Counted from the first letter of the stretch, positions 15,801-26,736 are shown. The stretch is 64,000 nucleotides of DNA from Pomacea canaliculata (GCF_003073045.1 NC_037599.1:24838695-24902694), one strand, 5' to 3'. The notes: generated by a model not told the origin, from the sequence alone. A program made the numbers and translations.

Positions 15801-18800
15801 ATAGTTTGGTTTTATGTTTATCAGCATTTGGACATTAATAAATTTATTGTTCCAGTTTTCCTACTATTCTGAACGAGATTTGTATTTTGCAACATGAGGG
15901 AGCTATTTACCTTGGTCTTTTGGCCACCAGAAACCAAGAGAAAGCAGTGGGCATCGGTGGGTGAGTAAGAAGTAACATATCCAAGCTAGTTATTGCAGTT
16001 TTAAAAGTTGAAAAAAAAAATTCACTAAATATTATATGCTGTATCAGAATAATGCATATATTGAAAGGAAAAGAAAACAAAACAGTAAGCTGCTTCAATA
16101 ATAGAGGCTGTGGTTATGAATGATGTCTGATCACAAGTTCAGGTTGCTTAAATGATTGTTTACCTACAATCGCATCTAAAACAAAGCTCTGGGTTGACTC
16201 AGGAATGCAGCTGTGTATGTGAGTGCTCTTACAACAGAAAACAGACTGACCATGAAAATTCGCTGTCATGTAATGCTGGAGTAGTGTCAGTTATTTTGCA
16301 GCAGACGCAATGGGCAAGAAAAAGGTTGAGCAATGCTGTAATAATCTTAGCTGTTAACTGGCCAGCCTGACCTTTACTTATAGTTTGCAATCTGCAATAA
16401 GCAATCAATGGAAAAGCATAGCTTACAAGACTTATCTTAGTCGTATCTTGCCTTTGAAAAAGAAGGCATGTGCAGATCACTGGCTTTGTTTGTGAACGAG
16501 GATCTTTACAAATTCTATTGCTGGTACAGCCAGTCTCAATGCAAGGCAAGCCAAAGGATATTCATTTTCCAATGACATTCTTTCATTTTTCACACACAGA
16601 GGTCTTTGTCCTGACAACTTTTTCCACAATGATTGCAACATCAAAGCATGCAGCAACTACAGACCTCAGACCTCTGTTTTAGACATGACTGGAAGTAAAC
16701 AATTGCTTCAATACCCAAAATATTTCTAAGCCATGTTTCAGAAAGCTCAACTGACTTGCTTTTCCCTTTAACTTTGTTCCCCCTCAACATATGCAATGCA
16801 GCTTACAGGTAGATGTTGTAGTGAGCTTCAGAATGCCTAAGACGACGATTTGGCAAAAACATTATAAGAAACATTTAAAGTAGGTCACATATCTGGGGCT
16901 AAAAGTGGTGGGGAAGTGGTGGTAAGGTTACTGCATCTTTAACTATGATGTTAAAACACGTGAATTATTGTATTCATGCTCAACATCAAAATATGCTGAC
17001 TTCTGACAAGTCCTTAGATAATAATGATAACTGAAACTGTATGTACAGCGCATTTCCCCCATGTAGAGATGAGCTCATTGCGCTGTGCACAAAAAAATAC
17101 AAACATACCAACAGTTAACCATACTGCCATTTTGCAGGAACAAATGCACAACATGTAATTTCACACACCACGATTAACTCACATACCTTTCGAATCATGT
17201 TTGTTGTCAGCATCAAGACATCTGTCCCTTCATGAAAGCATTGTGAAGCTGCCAAGTAACCTACTCGCTAAAATAAAACAACAAATTTATAACTTTTGAG
17301 TTGGTAATTTGCTTTCATATATTATTTAGAATGAATATGGTCACCATTAAAAAAATAAGCACACACTAAATGCACTCCAAAAGAATTATAGAAAGCTCTC
17401 ACACACACACAACAAAGTAAAGCAATAACATTTTTGAAATTCATAGGGTTAAGAATTCTTACCTTAAATGTAAACTTTGTCGAACTCATCACTTCTATAA
17501 TGTTGAAAGCAGCCCAGCTAATGTCATACCCAAGCATTTGGAGCTAAAATAATAAATAAAAACTAATATTTATACAGCACTCTGTCTACTTCCCATCTTC
17601 AGTGTTAACTGAAGCCATGCTAAATTTCTTTACCAAAATAATGAGCTAACAATAATAGTACAATGAACTTAAATAGCACAGTATCCTGGGTCCTAGGGTC
17701 AGGCTCATGGCACTCTACAGGAAAAAAAGACACGCACAGACACATGCAACAAACATAGAATGCCATATGAGATGAAAGAAATGTAGACAGAAGCTGCTTA
17801 CAGCATGCACAATTGATTTGGAAAAACTGTAAGGTTGTAAATGCTATGTCGAAAAGAACTAAATAAACTTACATAATCTGGCATAATCTCAGCAGGCATA
17901 TCGTTAAACATGCTGCATAAGCAGAACTGGACAGATGTATGAACTATGACATCTGAATCCTGATAAATGCACACCAGCCAGTTAGATACCCCCATGACTC
18001 CTACTTCCAAAGTTTAATAACTACATGACCCAGCATGCATACCACCAAGAAAAGGATGAAGGCAGGGAGAACAGGATCAAGCGTCAAAGCCAGGTCATAG
18101 AGGAGACAACAGCACAGGGTGACAGCAAAAAGGCCTACAAACTACTAAGGACCCTCACCCAAAGAGGTCAAAACAAGACCTCAGCCATCAAAGACAAAAA
18201 TGGCTGCCTTCTCACAGAAAGTACTGTTGTACTCAACCAATGGACTGAATATTACAAAGAATTGTACAACTTCCAGCTGAAGACAGATGCTAACATCATA
18301 TAAAACAACTAGTGACCTACCAGTCCTAAGGAAACAGGTTAAAAGAGAAGTACAGTACACTAGCTACTCACTGCTCTCTGCCAAAATGTCTGGGAATGCA
18401 AAAGATGGCCTAAAGAATGGATGCAGTCACCAGTCAACAATACCCCTTCCAAAAAATAAAAAAAAGGAAACAGCCTACAGAGCAATACACTTAATTATCC
18501 ACCCAGAATCTCATTAATACCACCACTGAGGATCTGATTGTAGAACAGGTAGAAGCACAGATCTTCAACTGTCACATCCTAATCTTTAGTTACCAGCAAG
18601 ACCTCTATTACAACTTCATCAACTTAAAAAATGCTTTTGACAGAGTCTGGCATGAGGAACTATGACATGTGATGCAAAAATTCAACATCAAAGAAGGTCT
18701 GTTGAAGTGGTGTATAACAGCACAGTATTACTGGATAACCAAGCTGGTTCTTCCACACAACAGTAAGTGTCCATCAAGGGTGTTTTCTAGCACATGATCT

Positions 18801-21071
18801 GCTCAACATTTTGCTGGAGAACATAATGCACAAAACCCTCAATGACTATCACACTATTAATTCTATCAGTGAAAGGCTAATTTTCAACATACCTTTTGAA
18901 GACTACATAAATCTGTTAGCAGGCAATAACAAAGAACTGAAAGACTTTACTAACAGTCTGACAGCTATAGAGTGCATTTTATATTTATATAATTGAATTG
19001 TATAAAGAATGCATTATATATACGTACAGATTGAATTGTATAGCTATAGAATGCATTTTGTAAGTATAAAATGCATTTTATAGCTATAGAGAAAAAAATT
19101 AGAGACAACTGCCCTCTTGGCGCCCCACAAACAATGTGGTATTTACTTTACAATTCATATATACACATTTGTCTAGAATCATACAACTGAAATTTTTTTA
19201 AATACATAACTAATGGATTCTCATTTTTGTTTATTAAAGGCATGTGCAAAATGCTTTTATTGCATTAATAAACATCATATAAAGTACAGCAAGAACTCAC
19301 ATAAGCCAGTTTGTTGACAGCATTTGCTTTGATGGCAAGGTTCTCCTGTTTCAGTTCTTGCTTTATCTCATCAATACATTCAGCTATGTACTTTGCCTGA
19401 AATAAAGAGGCCACATGACCTAAAAGTTTAACATGCTCTACTATTCTCTATGGATTTTTTTTCTTTGGGGGGGGGGGGGGAATGGGTGAAAGTGAGATGC
19501 AATGTGTTGTTGGTGAGATATTGTGCTAGAGATCAATTGGTCTTAAAGGGATTCTAAAGGCAAAATAAAACTGCTTAGAATCGCATAAAGAGTAGGATCA
19601 ATTTCAATCTCGTCTATTTATATGTGGGTTCATGGGGAAAACATTGAAGGTTTATAGTAGTCAGTAGTAGTTTATAGTAGAATGTTGTGTTTAATAAGAG
19701 AAATTACACGGGACTCTTTTTTTTGCTTCCACGAAGTCTTGTTCTCCGTCACGTGACCCTATGACCTGTGGTAGAGATTGTTTCCATAGTGAGAACCATG
19801 CCTCGAGAATGTGCTGCACCCGATTGCCACGAAAAGATGGGGAAAAGATTCAAAATTTTCTTTTCATCAGTTTCCGAAAGACAGAGCCTTACAAACACAG
19901 TGGGTCATACGAATAAAAAGATGACGTCAAATCTTCGCAATGATCAGACACTTCCTGTGCGTGTAACGTCACAAGGAGACTCGTCTGCTTGACCATCTTG
20001 GGAAGATATCGCGGTTTCTCGGCAGAAGGACACAAGGGTCGATTTCACTAGATTTTTTAGAGTTTTATAAACATATCACTAACCGAAATAGTGCTAATAA
20101 GTGGTAATTAAGTGACAAACGAATCTTTTATTTCTCCTGTGTTGCTCTCGTGCTCTGTCATTGTAACTAAATATATTTTTGAAACGTTTGACCATCGCCA
20201 CAGCCTTATCACAAGCCTTGAGTATCCCTTTAAGGCAACACATCTAAACTATGAGTAACCTAAGGTTTAGAAATCATTCTTCTAGGTAGTTTATGTTGTT
20301 TAAAATATAAATTATAATTATTTCTGTAAGAATGCTATGAAAGCTGATATATATATATATATCATAAATAGAAAAAACTTTCGGCTGCAAAAACTTGGTG
20401 GGTTTACATCCATAAAGCTTAAGCTCCGCCCTAAAAGATATAGATTCTGTGGTAAATATGTATGGAAATGCTTCATAATCAATCAATACAAAACTAAAAG
20501 AACTTTAACCCTGCTTGTTTCTTTCTAACATTAAAAAGAAATAGACAGTGATGCCCGGCTTTTTTATAGCTCCTTTCTAAAAATATTTTTGATCAATACG
20601 ACTAATGGACATACAGCTAAACCAGCCATATCGTGGATGATTCCATCTACTGAATCAACCTAAGCTCTGAATTTAAATGTTAAAGACTGTTAAATCCACT
20701 GGTAAATTGAAGTTTTGGAGAATTCTTAAAAACAGTAATAACACTGACATCAAAATGATGGACTGTTTCTGATTGCACTCGCAGCAGACGAAGTATCAAA
20801 CACAGCTACACTTGTAAGCATAATGTGTTTAGCAGTGTATGCAAGGCCTTCCGCTTACAGAAAAAAATAAGAATGAACATTTACCTAGTCGGCCATCATT
20901 ATTGCACATACTCATTTTTCAAATAATGTTATTCAAACAGCCCTAAACAAAAATTAAAGATAAATGATGGTTTACCTCATTTTCCTTGTGGTTTCGAATG
21001 CCCCGGACAAGATCCTGTAAATTCTTGTCTAGTACTCTCTCCAACGTTCCCTTGACCTTTTTCAGCGCCAT
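700..21071 (-). CDS. AP3D1: AP-3 complex subunit delta-1, N-terminal half (15 exons, 3' end outside window)
   Basis: The product is the large delta subunit of the AP-3 adaptor, which sorts cargo from endosomes or TGN to lysosomes and lysosome-related organelles. Exons, 5' to 3': 20976-21071, 19301-19396, 17463-17543, 17187-17267, 11571-11679, 10908-11177, 10423-10496, 9981-10030, 9518-9567, 3581-3629, 2822-3116, 2042-2168, 1527-1630, 966-1197, 700-845. They encode residues 1-620 of a protein that is usually about 1150-1200 aa, so this is the adaptin HEAT/ARM-repeat trunk; the hinge and ear lie beyond position 1. It is close to vertebrate AP3D1 throughout, for example KLEDPDPGVQSAAVNVICEL, LQCLDDKDESIRLRALDLLY and TTLPGHIQ. 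Every junction is GT/AG and keeps phase, except that exon 5 has one extra base. The start is the family start, MALKKVKG. Gene identity is certain; whether this copy is intact depends on the exon 5 frameshift. Confidence 0.97.
966..1197 (-). CDS. AP3D1: AP3D1 exon 14 (residues 494-571)
   Basis: Contains LEAMLRPKLTTLPGHIQSIY and EKLPVFVQSGDLEVQER. CTGCAG acceptor, GTGAGC donor, 232 nt. Confidence 0.96.
1527..1630 (-). CDS. AP3D1: AP3D1 exon 13 (residues 460-494)
   Basis: Reads AILLENSHLLANNSQRNGIC followed by EVLYAAAWICGEFS and a split glutamate. TTGCAG acceptor, GTAAGT donor, 104 nt. Confidence 0.96.
2042..2168 (-). CDS. AP3D1: AP3D1 exon 12 (residues 417-459)
   Basis: Completes the split tryptophan and reads YVSILVELTRMEGTRHGALI and AAQMLDVAIRVQAIRHFAVS. 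Acceptor AAAG, donor GTTAGC, 127 nt. Confidence 0.95.
2822..3116 (-). CDS. AP3D1: AP3D1 exon 11 (residues 319-417)
   Basis: Largest exon (295 nt). It contains KYLGLLAMSRIL, DDKDESIRLRALDLLYGMV, KKNLMEIVKKLM and CSQSNYQFVTNFE, and ends inside a tryptophan codon at a GTGAGT donor. Confidence 0.97.
3581..3629 (-). CDS. AP3D1: AP3D1 exon 10 (residues 303-319)
   Basis: Reads LCVQKLRILIEDSDQN plus the first base of a split leucine. TTTCAG acceptor and GTGAGT donor, 49 nt. The 5.9-kb intron before it is the largest in the gene here. Confidence 0.95.
3630..9517 (-). other. AP3D1 intron 9, 5.9 kb, no gene seen
   Basis: AT-rich intron without a convincing coding exon or intact mobile element. It holds short poly-A/T runs and a pair of similar segments of about 50 bp on the same strand (about 5890-5945 and 7022-7078), both containing TAAATATATTTTGTAAACA. 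Confidence 0.6.
9518..9567 (-). CDS. AP3D1: AP3D1 exon 9 (residues 286-302)
   Basis: A 50-nt exon found by phase and homology: it completes valine 286 and reads LVSISSGIPNHSASIQ. The acceptor is TTACAG and the donor GTACAA. It lies in a long run of non-coding DNA. Confidence 0.93.
9981..10030 (-). CDS. AP3D1: AP3D1 exon 8 (residues 269-286)
   Basis: Completes the split serine and reads TSAMSLLYECINTVIA, then one base of a split valine codon. TTTCAG acceptor, GTAATG donor, 50 nt. Confidence 0.95.
10423..10496 (-). CDS. AP3D1: AP3D1 exon 7 (residues 245-269)
   Basis: Reads FGALTPLEPRLGKKLIEPLT and NLIH. It ends with AG of a split serine codon before a GTGCGT donor; 74 nt. Confidence 0.95.
10908..11177 (-). 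CDS. AP3D1: AP3D1 exon 6 (residues 155-244)
   Basis: Longest uninterrupted adaptin block after exon 11. It contains FPRLKEKLEDPDPGVQSAAV and NNWVLIKIIKL. TTTCAG acceptor; the donor is GTTGGT. 270 nt, phase 0 both ends. Confidence 0.97.
11571..11679 (-). CDS. AP3D1: AP3D1 exon 5 (residues 119-154), frameshifted by one extra base
   Basis: The front half reads DMSSVNMYDAGVSLSGLS and the back half, one frame over, reads CFITTDLARDLANDIMTL. Both halves match the family, so the exon is real. The sequence has AGCTTG where the frame needs AGCTG, an added T at about 11624-11625 on the minus strand. The exon is 109 nt although both flanking exons are phase 0 and the protein alignment requires 108. As written, translation stops within a few codons (LSLFHHN then stop). 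A base-call or assembly error is the simplest cause; a true null allele cannot be excluded. Confidence 0.93.
11680..17186 (-). other. AP3D1 intron 4, 5.5 kb, no gene seen
   Basis: AT-rich non-coding DNA. The only recognisable piece is a SINE-like tail near 13200-13250. Open frames are short and unrelated to known proteins. Confidence 0.6.
13200..13250 (+). repeat. SINE-like 3' tail in AP3D1 intron 4
   Basis: GCAGTCCTGTGCTCCTCGAGG then AGTAACAAGGAATAA; third copy of the tail found at 35541 and 42996. Confidence 0.6.
17187..17267 (-). CDS. AP3D1: AP3D1 exon 4 (residues 92-118)
   Basis: Encodes RVGYLAASQCFHEGTDVLML and then TTNMIRK. TTTTAG acceptor and GTATGT donor; 81 nt, phase 0. Confidence 0.96.
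17463..17543 (-). CDS. AP3D1: AP3D1 exon 3 (residues 65-91)
   Basis: Contains LGYDISWAAFNIIEVMSS, near-identical to vertebrate AP3D1. TTTTAG acceptor, GTAAGA donor, phase 0, 81 nt. Confidence 0.96.
18007..18985 (+). mobile_element. Decayed non-LTR retrotransposon (LINE) reverse-transcriptase fragment
   Basis: Lies in AP3D1 intron 2, opposite to the gene. Conceptual pieces in order resemble the endonuclease-RT linker (KKAYKLLRTLTQRG, then NQWTEYYKELYN), an early RT block (IPLPKN, then a degraded form of the usual LISHP motif), a middle block (QQDLYYNFINLKNAFDRVWH) and a later block (FSTYLL and ICQA around the degraded catalytic region, then LLENIMHKTLNDYHT in another frame). Stops and frameshifts separate the pieces, so it is inactive. 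The clade cannot be fixed by eye. Confidence 0.85.
18960..19092. repeat. AT-rich imperfect repeat at the LINE 3' boundary
   Basis: Repeated variants of TATAGAATGCATTTTAT and TATAGCTATAGA over about 130 bp directly after the LINE fragment. ATGCAT and TAGCTA are self-complementary, so short hairpins are possible. Confidence 0.6.
19301..19396 (-). CDS. AP3D1: AP3D1 exon 2 (residues 33-64)
   Basis: Reads AKYIAECIDEIKQELKQENL and continues to NKLAY. It has a TTTCAG acceptor and GTGAGT donor, both phase 0, 96 nt. Confidence 0.96.
19542..20234 (+). mobile_element. P-element-like MITE with THAP-type reading frame (copy 1)
   Basis: Element of about 690 bp in AP3D1 intron 1, bounded by inverted ends CTTAAAGGGAT and ATCCCTTTAAG. 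A second, shorter copy (32435 to about 32702) shares both ends: the left run TAAAGGCAAAAT and CTGCTTAGAATC, and the right run GCCACAGCCTTATCAC. An ORF at 19798-19992 starts MPRECAAPDCHEKMGK, with the start and C-x4-C spacing of THAP zinc fingers, the DNA-binding domain of P-type transposases. The rest of the transposase is absent. No clean 8-bp target duplication is visible. Assignment to the P superfamily is an inference. Confidence 0.65.
20976..21071 (-). CDS. AP3D1: AP3D1 exon 1 (residues 1-32)
   Basis: Begins with ATG at 21071-21069 and reads MALKKVKGTLERVLDKNL and onward to NHKENE, the conserved amino end of delta-adaptin. It ends in phase 0 at a GTAAAC donor. Length is exactly 96 nt. 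Confidence 0.96.
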
Positions 21072-21260
21072 GACGGCAAATGTTTACTGGTTCTTCAACT
21101 TGTGCACCACACTAAATATCTGCGAGATAGAATACTTTATCACAGGCCACAGTGGCTCTCCCACTGGCGGCCATTCAACATGGCTTCCGCCTCTCACGAT
21201 CATGTGACCTGACGCGTACGCATGCCCGTCAAGGGGAGGTGATTCTGTTTATTTACCTAC
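21072..21260 (-). promoter_or_regulatory. Probable AP3D1 promoter and 5' UTR
   Basis: GC- and CpG-richer than its surroundings. On the minus strand it carries GTCACATGAT (21199-21208), an E-box resembling the CLEAR consensus GTCACGTGAC, and GGAAGCCATGTTGAATGG, which contains a YY1-like CCATNTT core. There is no TATA box. The transcription start is not determinable by eye. Confidence 0.5.
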
Positions 21261-22627
21261 TGAGCAGTCGACGGAAAGTAAAGTTTGTACTTTGACCAGT
21301 GGATTGCGATCTAGCACACACTGTCTGCGAACTTCCTGACTAAACAAGTATTTTCTTGCAAATATACTCTTTCCGCTGTATTAGTATAGTAGGAAACGGT
21401 AGGGTGGTATTTTTAATGTTTATATTGATATAATCACAGTAATCTTTCTTGGATTATATTTTGCTGTCTGCATGTGAATGAACACTGAATCAAGCGCGAA
21501 TATTTCAATGCTGTTGTCAGAACCCTCTTCCCCAAAACTTCGTGCTTCCCTTTATCTTACATCTAATGCCATCAAGTACACTTTCGCAAAGTGAATTAAT
21601 AATAGCAAACGTTATTTGTAAAGCTCGTGAAGGCGCGAGCTCTTGGCGCTTGAGACAAGAACAAGACAAAAGCCACATAAATCAGGTTTCAGGGATTGCA
21701 AGGATGGTTGAGACAATTTAAGGCATCCAATACAATAAGTAAACCTTACATAAGTACTGCAACCTTTAAGCCCTAAGTGAGAGGTGTCAAAGGAGCTTGT
21801 TTCGTATATATAGTTAATAAAAGACAACGTGAAACTTTCTCTTCCCGTTTCTCCATCACCAAGCAAACTACATTAGTCTACAACTCTATACTAGGAGTGG
21901 GCAAAGTACGGCCTGTGGCTGCCTTTGGAAATGCACTTGTTTTCTTTTTTTTAATCAGCCTAGGTTAATTTAATTTTTGCTTAAAATGTATTTTCTCAAG
22001 TACAACAGAGTTAGAAATCGGCAGTCCGTAGCATATTCTAACACAAAGTAAAAGATTTTAAAAAAAAACAAAAACGGGCTATGTCTGATGGAGTCGTTAG
22101 TGAGCATCGTGGGGGAGGCTGGTTGTAAAGTTTTATTGTGAGCCAATTCTAACAGCTTCACTTTATACATTCGGCATGTGAAGGCCATTATGTACTCATT
22201 TGTTGTCCATTCCATTATCACTAGGTTTGTTGTCCAGTCACCAGCGTGGGGTTAGGGTAGGGAGGAAAGTTAATGCCACTGGGAAGTAGGGGAACTCGGA
22301 CAACCGTAACCAAAGAAGCTGTCCGTGCCTCCCCTGTTTTTCAGAATATTTAACCCTTTTGCGGCTCATGGACTAAAAGTGTATGTTGAATGGATAAAAA
22401 CGGTAGATAGGAAAGGTTTAACTGTGACAGACAGTGTTTGGTGAACAATTTTCACCAGTAGGTTTTGGCGGTTAAGGAAATGTACTCAGGCCCGGGATAC
22501 CGAGAGATTTGCCTGAGTCATGAGTGTACATCTCCCAAGTTGAGATTTATGTGTAGTAGAGGGCAGTGTCCATCAATGCTGGATGCGGCGCGGTACTGAC
22601 CCGCTTTTGGGATTAACCTCACCTAGA
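21261..22627. other. Intergenic DNA upstream of AP3D1
   Basis: No conserved reading frame. The sequence from about 22460 to 22627 is somewhat GC-richer and forms the left flank of the hAT element. Confidence 0.5.
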
Positions 22628-22654
22628 CAGGGTTCCCAGGGATCAGGGATGGTG

Positions 22655-22700
22655 CCAAAAAAGGACCTTAAAAGGACCTTTCATGCATTCGAAAGGACCT
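22655..22700 (+). repeat. Left subterminal AAAGGACC repeats of the hAT element
   Basis: Three copies of AAAGGACCT-like motif within 46 bp just inside the left end. In this superfamily such clusters often bind the transposase; that role is inferred here. Confidence 0.7.
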
Positions 22701-23639
22701 AAGTGACAGTCATCAATGCTTAAGTTTTTCTCTTGTGTGGTCGGAAAGATGTATTATTTATGAATCTGTGGTCTTCTCTATGTTCTCAAATACATGTATT
22801 TCTAGTAATAAATAATCAAAGAGTTAATTTTGATGCCTGTCTGCCATATTTAGATTAGATAACTTAAAAAGTGTCCTTAGCGCGCTGATAACATACACCG
22901 TTAATGTTCCAAGTTTTCTAGAAATCTAAGTAATAATAATTGCAAACCTGAAAGCCATTCTTTGGTGTAATACAAAAGTCAGTTCAGTGTCTCTCTCTCG
23001 CACACACACTCTAATGGGAAGAGAGAGATAGAAATAGAGCTATGCACAGTAGTACTAGAAGATCAAAGTTCAAGAAAGAGTAAGTTTCTAAAGAACTTTT
23101 GAAAAAAGAGCGTTTTTTGCGAATACGGAAGGGCAACTAGTGTTGTACAGATGTGTAGACCAAACATTTTCTTGTGACTACAAGGAATGCCAAGGATTGG
23201 AGGATCAGATGAGGAATGAAAAGAGTGTGATCCTAATGCTAAACCAAAGATGGAATGAGTCGAAACTGTCAAGCATTACAGCCCATTTATTTTTAACCTT
23301 GAGATATTATTTAAGCATTCTTATTACACATACATGTAACACATGCAAACATATACATAAACAGCATGATATACTAATACACATAAGATTAAGATTACAA
23401 AATGACAAGCAATCCATCTACTATAAGCAAAAGTTTCATTGATGAAATTCAAATTCTTTGTCACCCTACAGCTTTACCATACTAAACAATACAATTTCTT
23501 TACACAACCTAATTTCCTCTAAATAGTTCTGGTTTTTTAACATGTTCCATAGCATACATGTACAGAATTGTGCAGGCTTATTTAAACTGAAATAAACATT
23601 AATTCTGAATGTCACAATTCAACACCTTTTAATTTCTTC

Positions 23640-25650
23640 CTGTAATCTATCAATGTCTGACTGAATCTTTGTTATCTCCTTCTTCTTGTCTTTGCTAACA
23701 AACGCATGTTGTTAGATCTTTCAATAAGTGAAAAACTTTTTTGCTCTTCAGCCTGGAACTATGTCTGTCAGCCAGTTCCAGCAGGTGTCGTTCTTCGGCA
23801 CTGGTGGTCTTTAGCCTTTTTGTGAGTATTACCAGCTCATCTCCTAATCTCTTTCTGTGGACCTGCTTTTCTTCTGTTTCCTTCTGCTGCTTCTGCTCAG
23901 AGAGTAACGTTCATACCTGCCATAGCACTAGAAGCGGATATCATCAGTGGTTTGGAGATCTCAACATTTTCCACCCCTCCCACACTGTGAATATGATCAA
24001 GAATTACTCTGCGTGCTTTTAGTGCAGTCTGACTAAGATTGTCAGCTACTGTTTCTTTGTTGAATGAAAATCCTCTTTCCACTGTAGCTTGACCATGAGA
24101 GAGTAGGAGTAACTGTCTGACAACAGACCACAACACCTGAAACTCTGCTTTTCCAGCAAGGGCATCATAAAACCAACTATCCAGTCTTTTGTGTCATAGG
24201 TCAAAGCCTTACTACCACACTCACTGCAGACTGTCAAGAAAATTACGGAACTCTGACAATACCTTGTCACAAGTCACATCATCAAACCTTTTCACACCTT
24301 GGCAATACAACAAAACCTTTTTCATTTTTTGTATTGATTTGTCTTTTTCCCCCATGGTCTTTGGGTTTAAGAAAGTTATGTTTCTCACTAGGGTGTACTT
24401 CAGTGGAGATTTATCCTGCAATTTTAGAACAACTGCTTTCAAAAATCTCTGCATTCAGCTCTGAAGGCCATGAGAGTTCCATCGTTTACTGATGACTGTT
24501 TCTTAGCTACAGCCGTAGTCTATCAACCCTGAAGCCAAGTTCGATCATGCTCAGATTGACATGGTTAGAACTGTTGCATATATCAACCTGCACAAGTTGG
24601 AGGGCAGTTTCACATTTATTAAGTACATTTGACTTGATAAATTTGTGCATCAGATTTTTCATAATGTCATGTAAGTCTAAACAAAGGAAAGGAAGAAGAG
24701 GCTGATCAGCTTGGTATTTTCTCAAAAAGGTTCAAGTATACTGGCAATTAAACTAAAGAAAGCCAGACGACATGAAAGCAAAGGGGTAGATAAGACTCCA
24801 GCTTTTACAATATCAAAAGATTTGTTCTTTGGCAATGTTATTTTTTTCTCCATTGCAGCTTTGACAAATTTTTCCAAGTATGGAAGCATAACAATTGCTT
24901 TTTCAGCAACAGAATTGTTTTCAAGCCATCGGTGAGCACAGAACTTGGCTGGAAAAGATGTGGAACCAGTTACTTTTATATAATCTTCTCTTCTGGCTGG
25001 GCTGTCTCTGAACAAGATATAAGCAGATGTAAGAAATGACTCAAGCTCCCATTGAGAAGCCTCGCACCACGCCTAAATGCATTGTGCATAACATGGAGTC
25101 CACAGCTGCCCACATTTAACAACCAACATTATGATTGGTAATCATGTCGTTATTAATTTTCTCAAGAAGGTTTAGGTTTACAGAAGGTCCATCCATAGAA
25201 ATTTGAAGTAAATTAGCTTGCTTGAAGTTTGATTCGCTAATTACCTTACTGAACTTTTGTTGAAGGTCTATGGCCGCGGAATGACCCAAAAATTCCGAGG
25301 TCAGGTAATGAGTCCTTACAGCATTGTCACTCCAGTAACGAAACATGGAATCCAGCTGTTTTTAGTTTGAGTCTTATGGTTAGAAGATTCATCAAACAAA
25401 AAGAACATACTCAGGCGACGAATTTACACAGTCCAGAAGCAATTTCGAAAAGTGAGGAGCAAGCCCAAATGAAGTTAGATAACTGGCTTTTGTTTGACCG
25501 CACTTAAATTCTGCAGCTACTTGGCTGTCTGGGAACATAAGTCGAAACAGTTCAGCAGACTTTTCAGCAGATCTGAAACTGTAGTGTGATTCCACAATCT
25601 TGAGAGTCCACAGGATCTCTGCCTTCAATCGTTCATTGCTCATCACGAAC
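23640..25650 (-). pseudogene. hAT transposase exon 2, frameshifted
   Basis: The acceptor AATAG at 25652-25651 joins exon 1 in frame (arginine then FVMSNERLKAEI). Homology then moves through several frames: breaks occur near 25394, near 25358 and near 25120, with further changes toward the C-terminus. Family blocks stay in the right order, ending with the dimerisation block at about 23990-24136 and a charged, coiled-coil-like tail to about 23640. Confidence 0.85.
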
Positions 25651-26243
25651 CTATTCAAAGAAAACATTTAAGTTACCATTATGTCTGTAAACATTATGTT
25701 CTGTCTGAATAAAAGACAGGTTTCAAAAAGCAATAATTAATGACATGATAATATAAATAATACTAAACTAAGTTAAAGTATAAAGATGGCAGCATAGTTG
25801 AAAATGAAAGTATTTTCAGCTAACTGATTTAGCTTTAATGTTAAATTGTTTGATTTTAAAAATCCAAAAAATAATGTATTTGCTGGTAAAATAGGATAAT
25901 AAGCATACATTATTAATTATACTTTCTTTTTAATCTTTCCTGATCAGATGCCAAAAATTCAGATCAATTTTCTGCAGCAAAGCTGTAGTAAGATTCGTGA
26001 TTGTATAAAACTCTATTTGTAGTTCGAATCATGAGAAAATGAAAATCTCAACTTTTTAATTTAAATAATTCTTTGCTATTTACTGATCTTTAAAGCTATT
26101 GCTTCACCGTAAATTAGACGATAGCTTAATAAAGAGTGGAAAAAAACCGCAAAATGTTATGCACGCTTTAATTTAATGTGTTTTTCTAAGTACCCACATC
26201 GTTAACTAAATGAATCGCTAAAGATAAATAATTGTCAACTTAC

Positions 26244-26544
26244 TGGACACACTTGCAGAGCTGGTCGGTGCCGTCTGATTTTGAGCGGGCTGTGGATGTT
26301 CTCGATGACGAAAGTAATCAGTTACACAAAGCGCGCATCTTTCAGAAATACTTTTATTTGCCCTTTGGTGTCTTTCGGTAACCATGTGCTGTTTCAGAAC
26401 ACTTTCGCCCATTGATGAAAGATTCAGAGATATTTTGCAGGCAGCACATCGTGCCAAATGTTTATTGCTCAAGTCTTTTATTAACCAATCTTTATACTTG
26501 TCTTCCTTTAGCCACTTCTCCTGAAAAGAGCACTTCCCCGGCAT
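26244..26544 (-). pseudogene. hAT transposase exon 1 with BED-type zinc finger
   Basis: Starts MPGKCSFQEKWL. Residues about 30-60 hold C-x2-C (CAAC) followed by H-x5-H (HMVTERH), the pattern of a BED-like DNA-binding finger. It ends at a good donor, GTAAGT, one base into a codon. The open exon itself looks undamaged. Confidence 0.8.
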
Positions 26545-26736
26545 CTTTCAAATTGTTAAGCAGACAAAGAAATGTGGTCGACACGACGAGAGTGAACTCG
26601 CGAAAGGCCGAAACGGACGTTCCCGCCGCGAGCGAGACTGGGTAGTCATGTGATTAAATAGCAATGCAGCGAAAAATCGTCGGTATTTTGCGCCAAAGTC
26701 TACTCCGGAAATAAATTTGTTGTAATATTTTATCGA

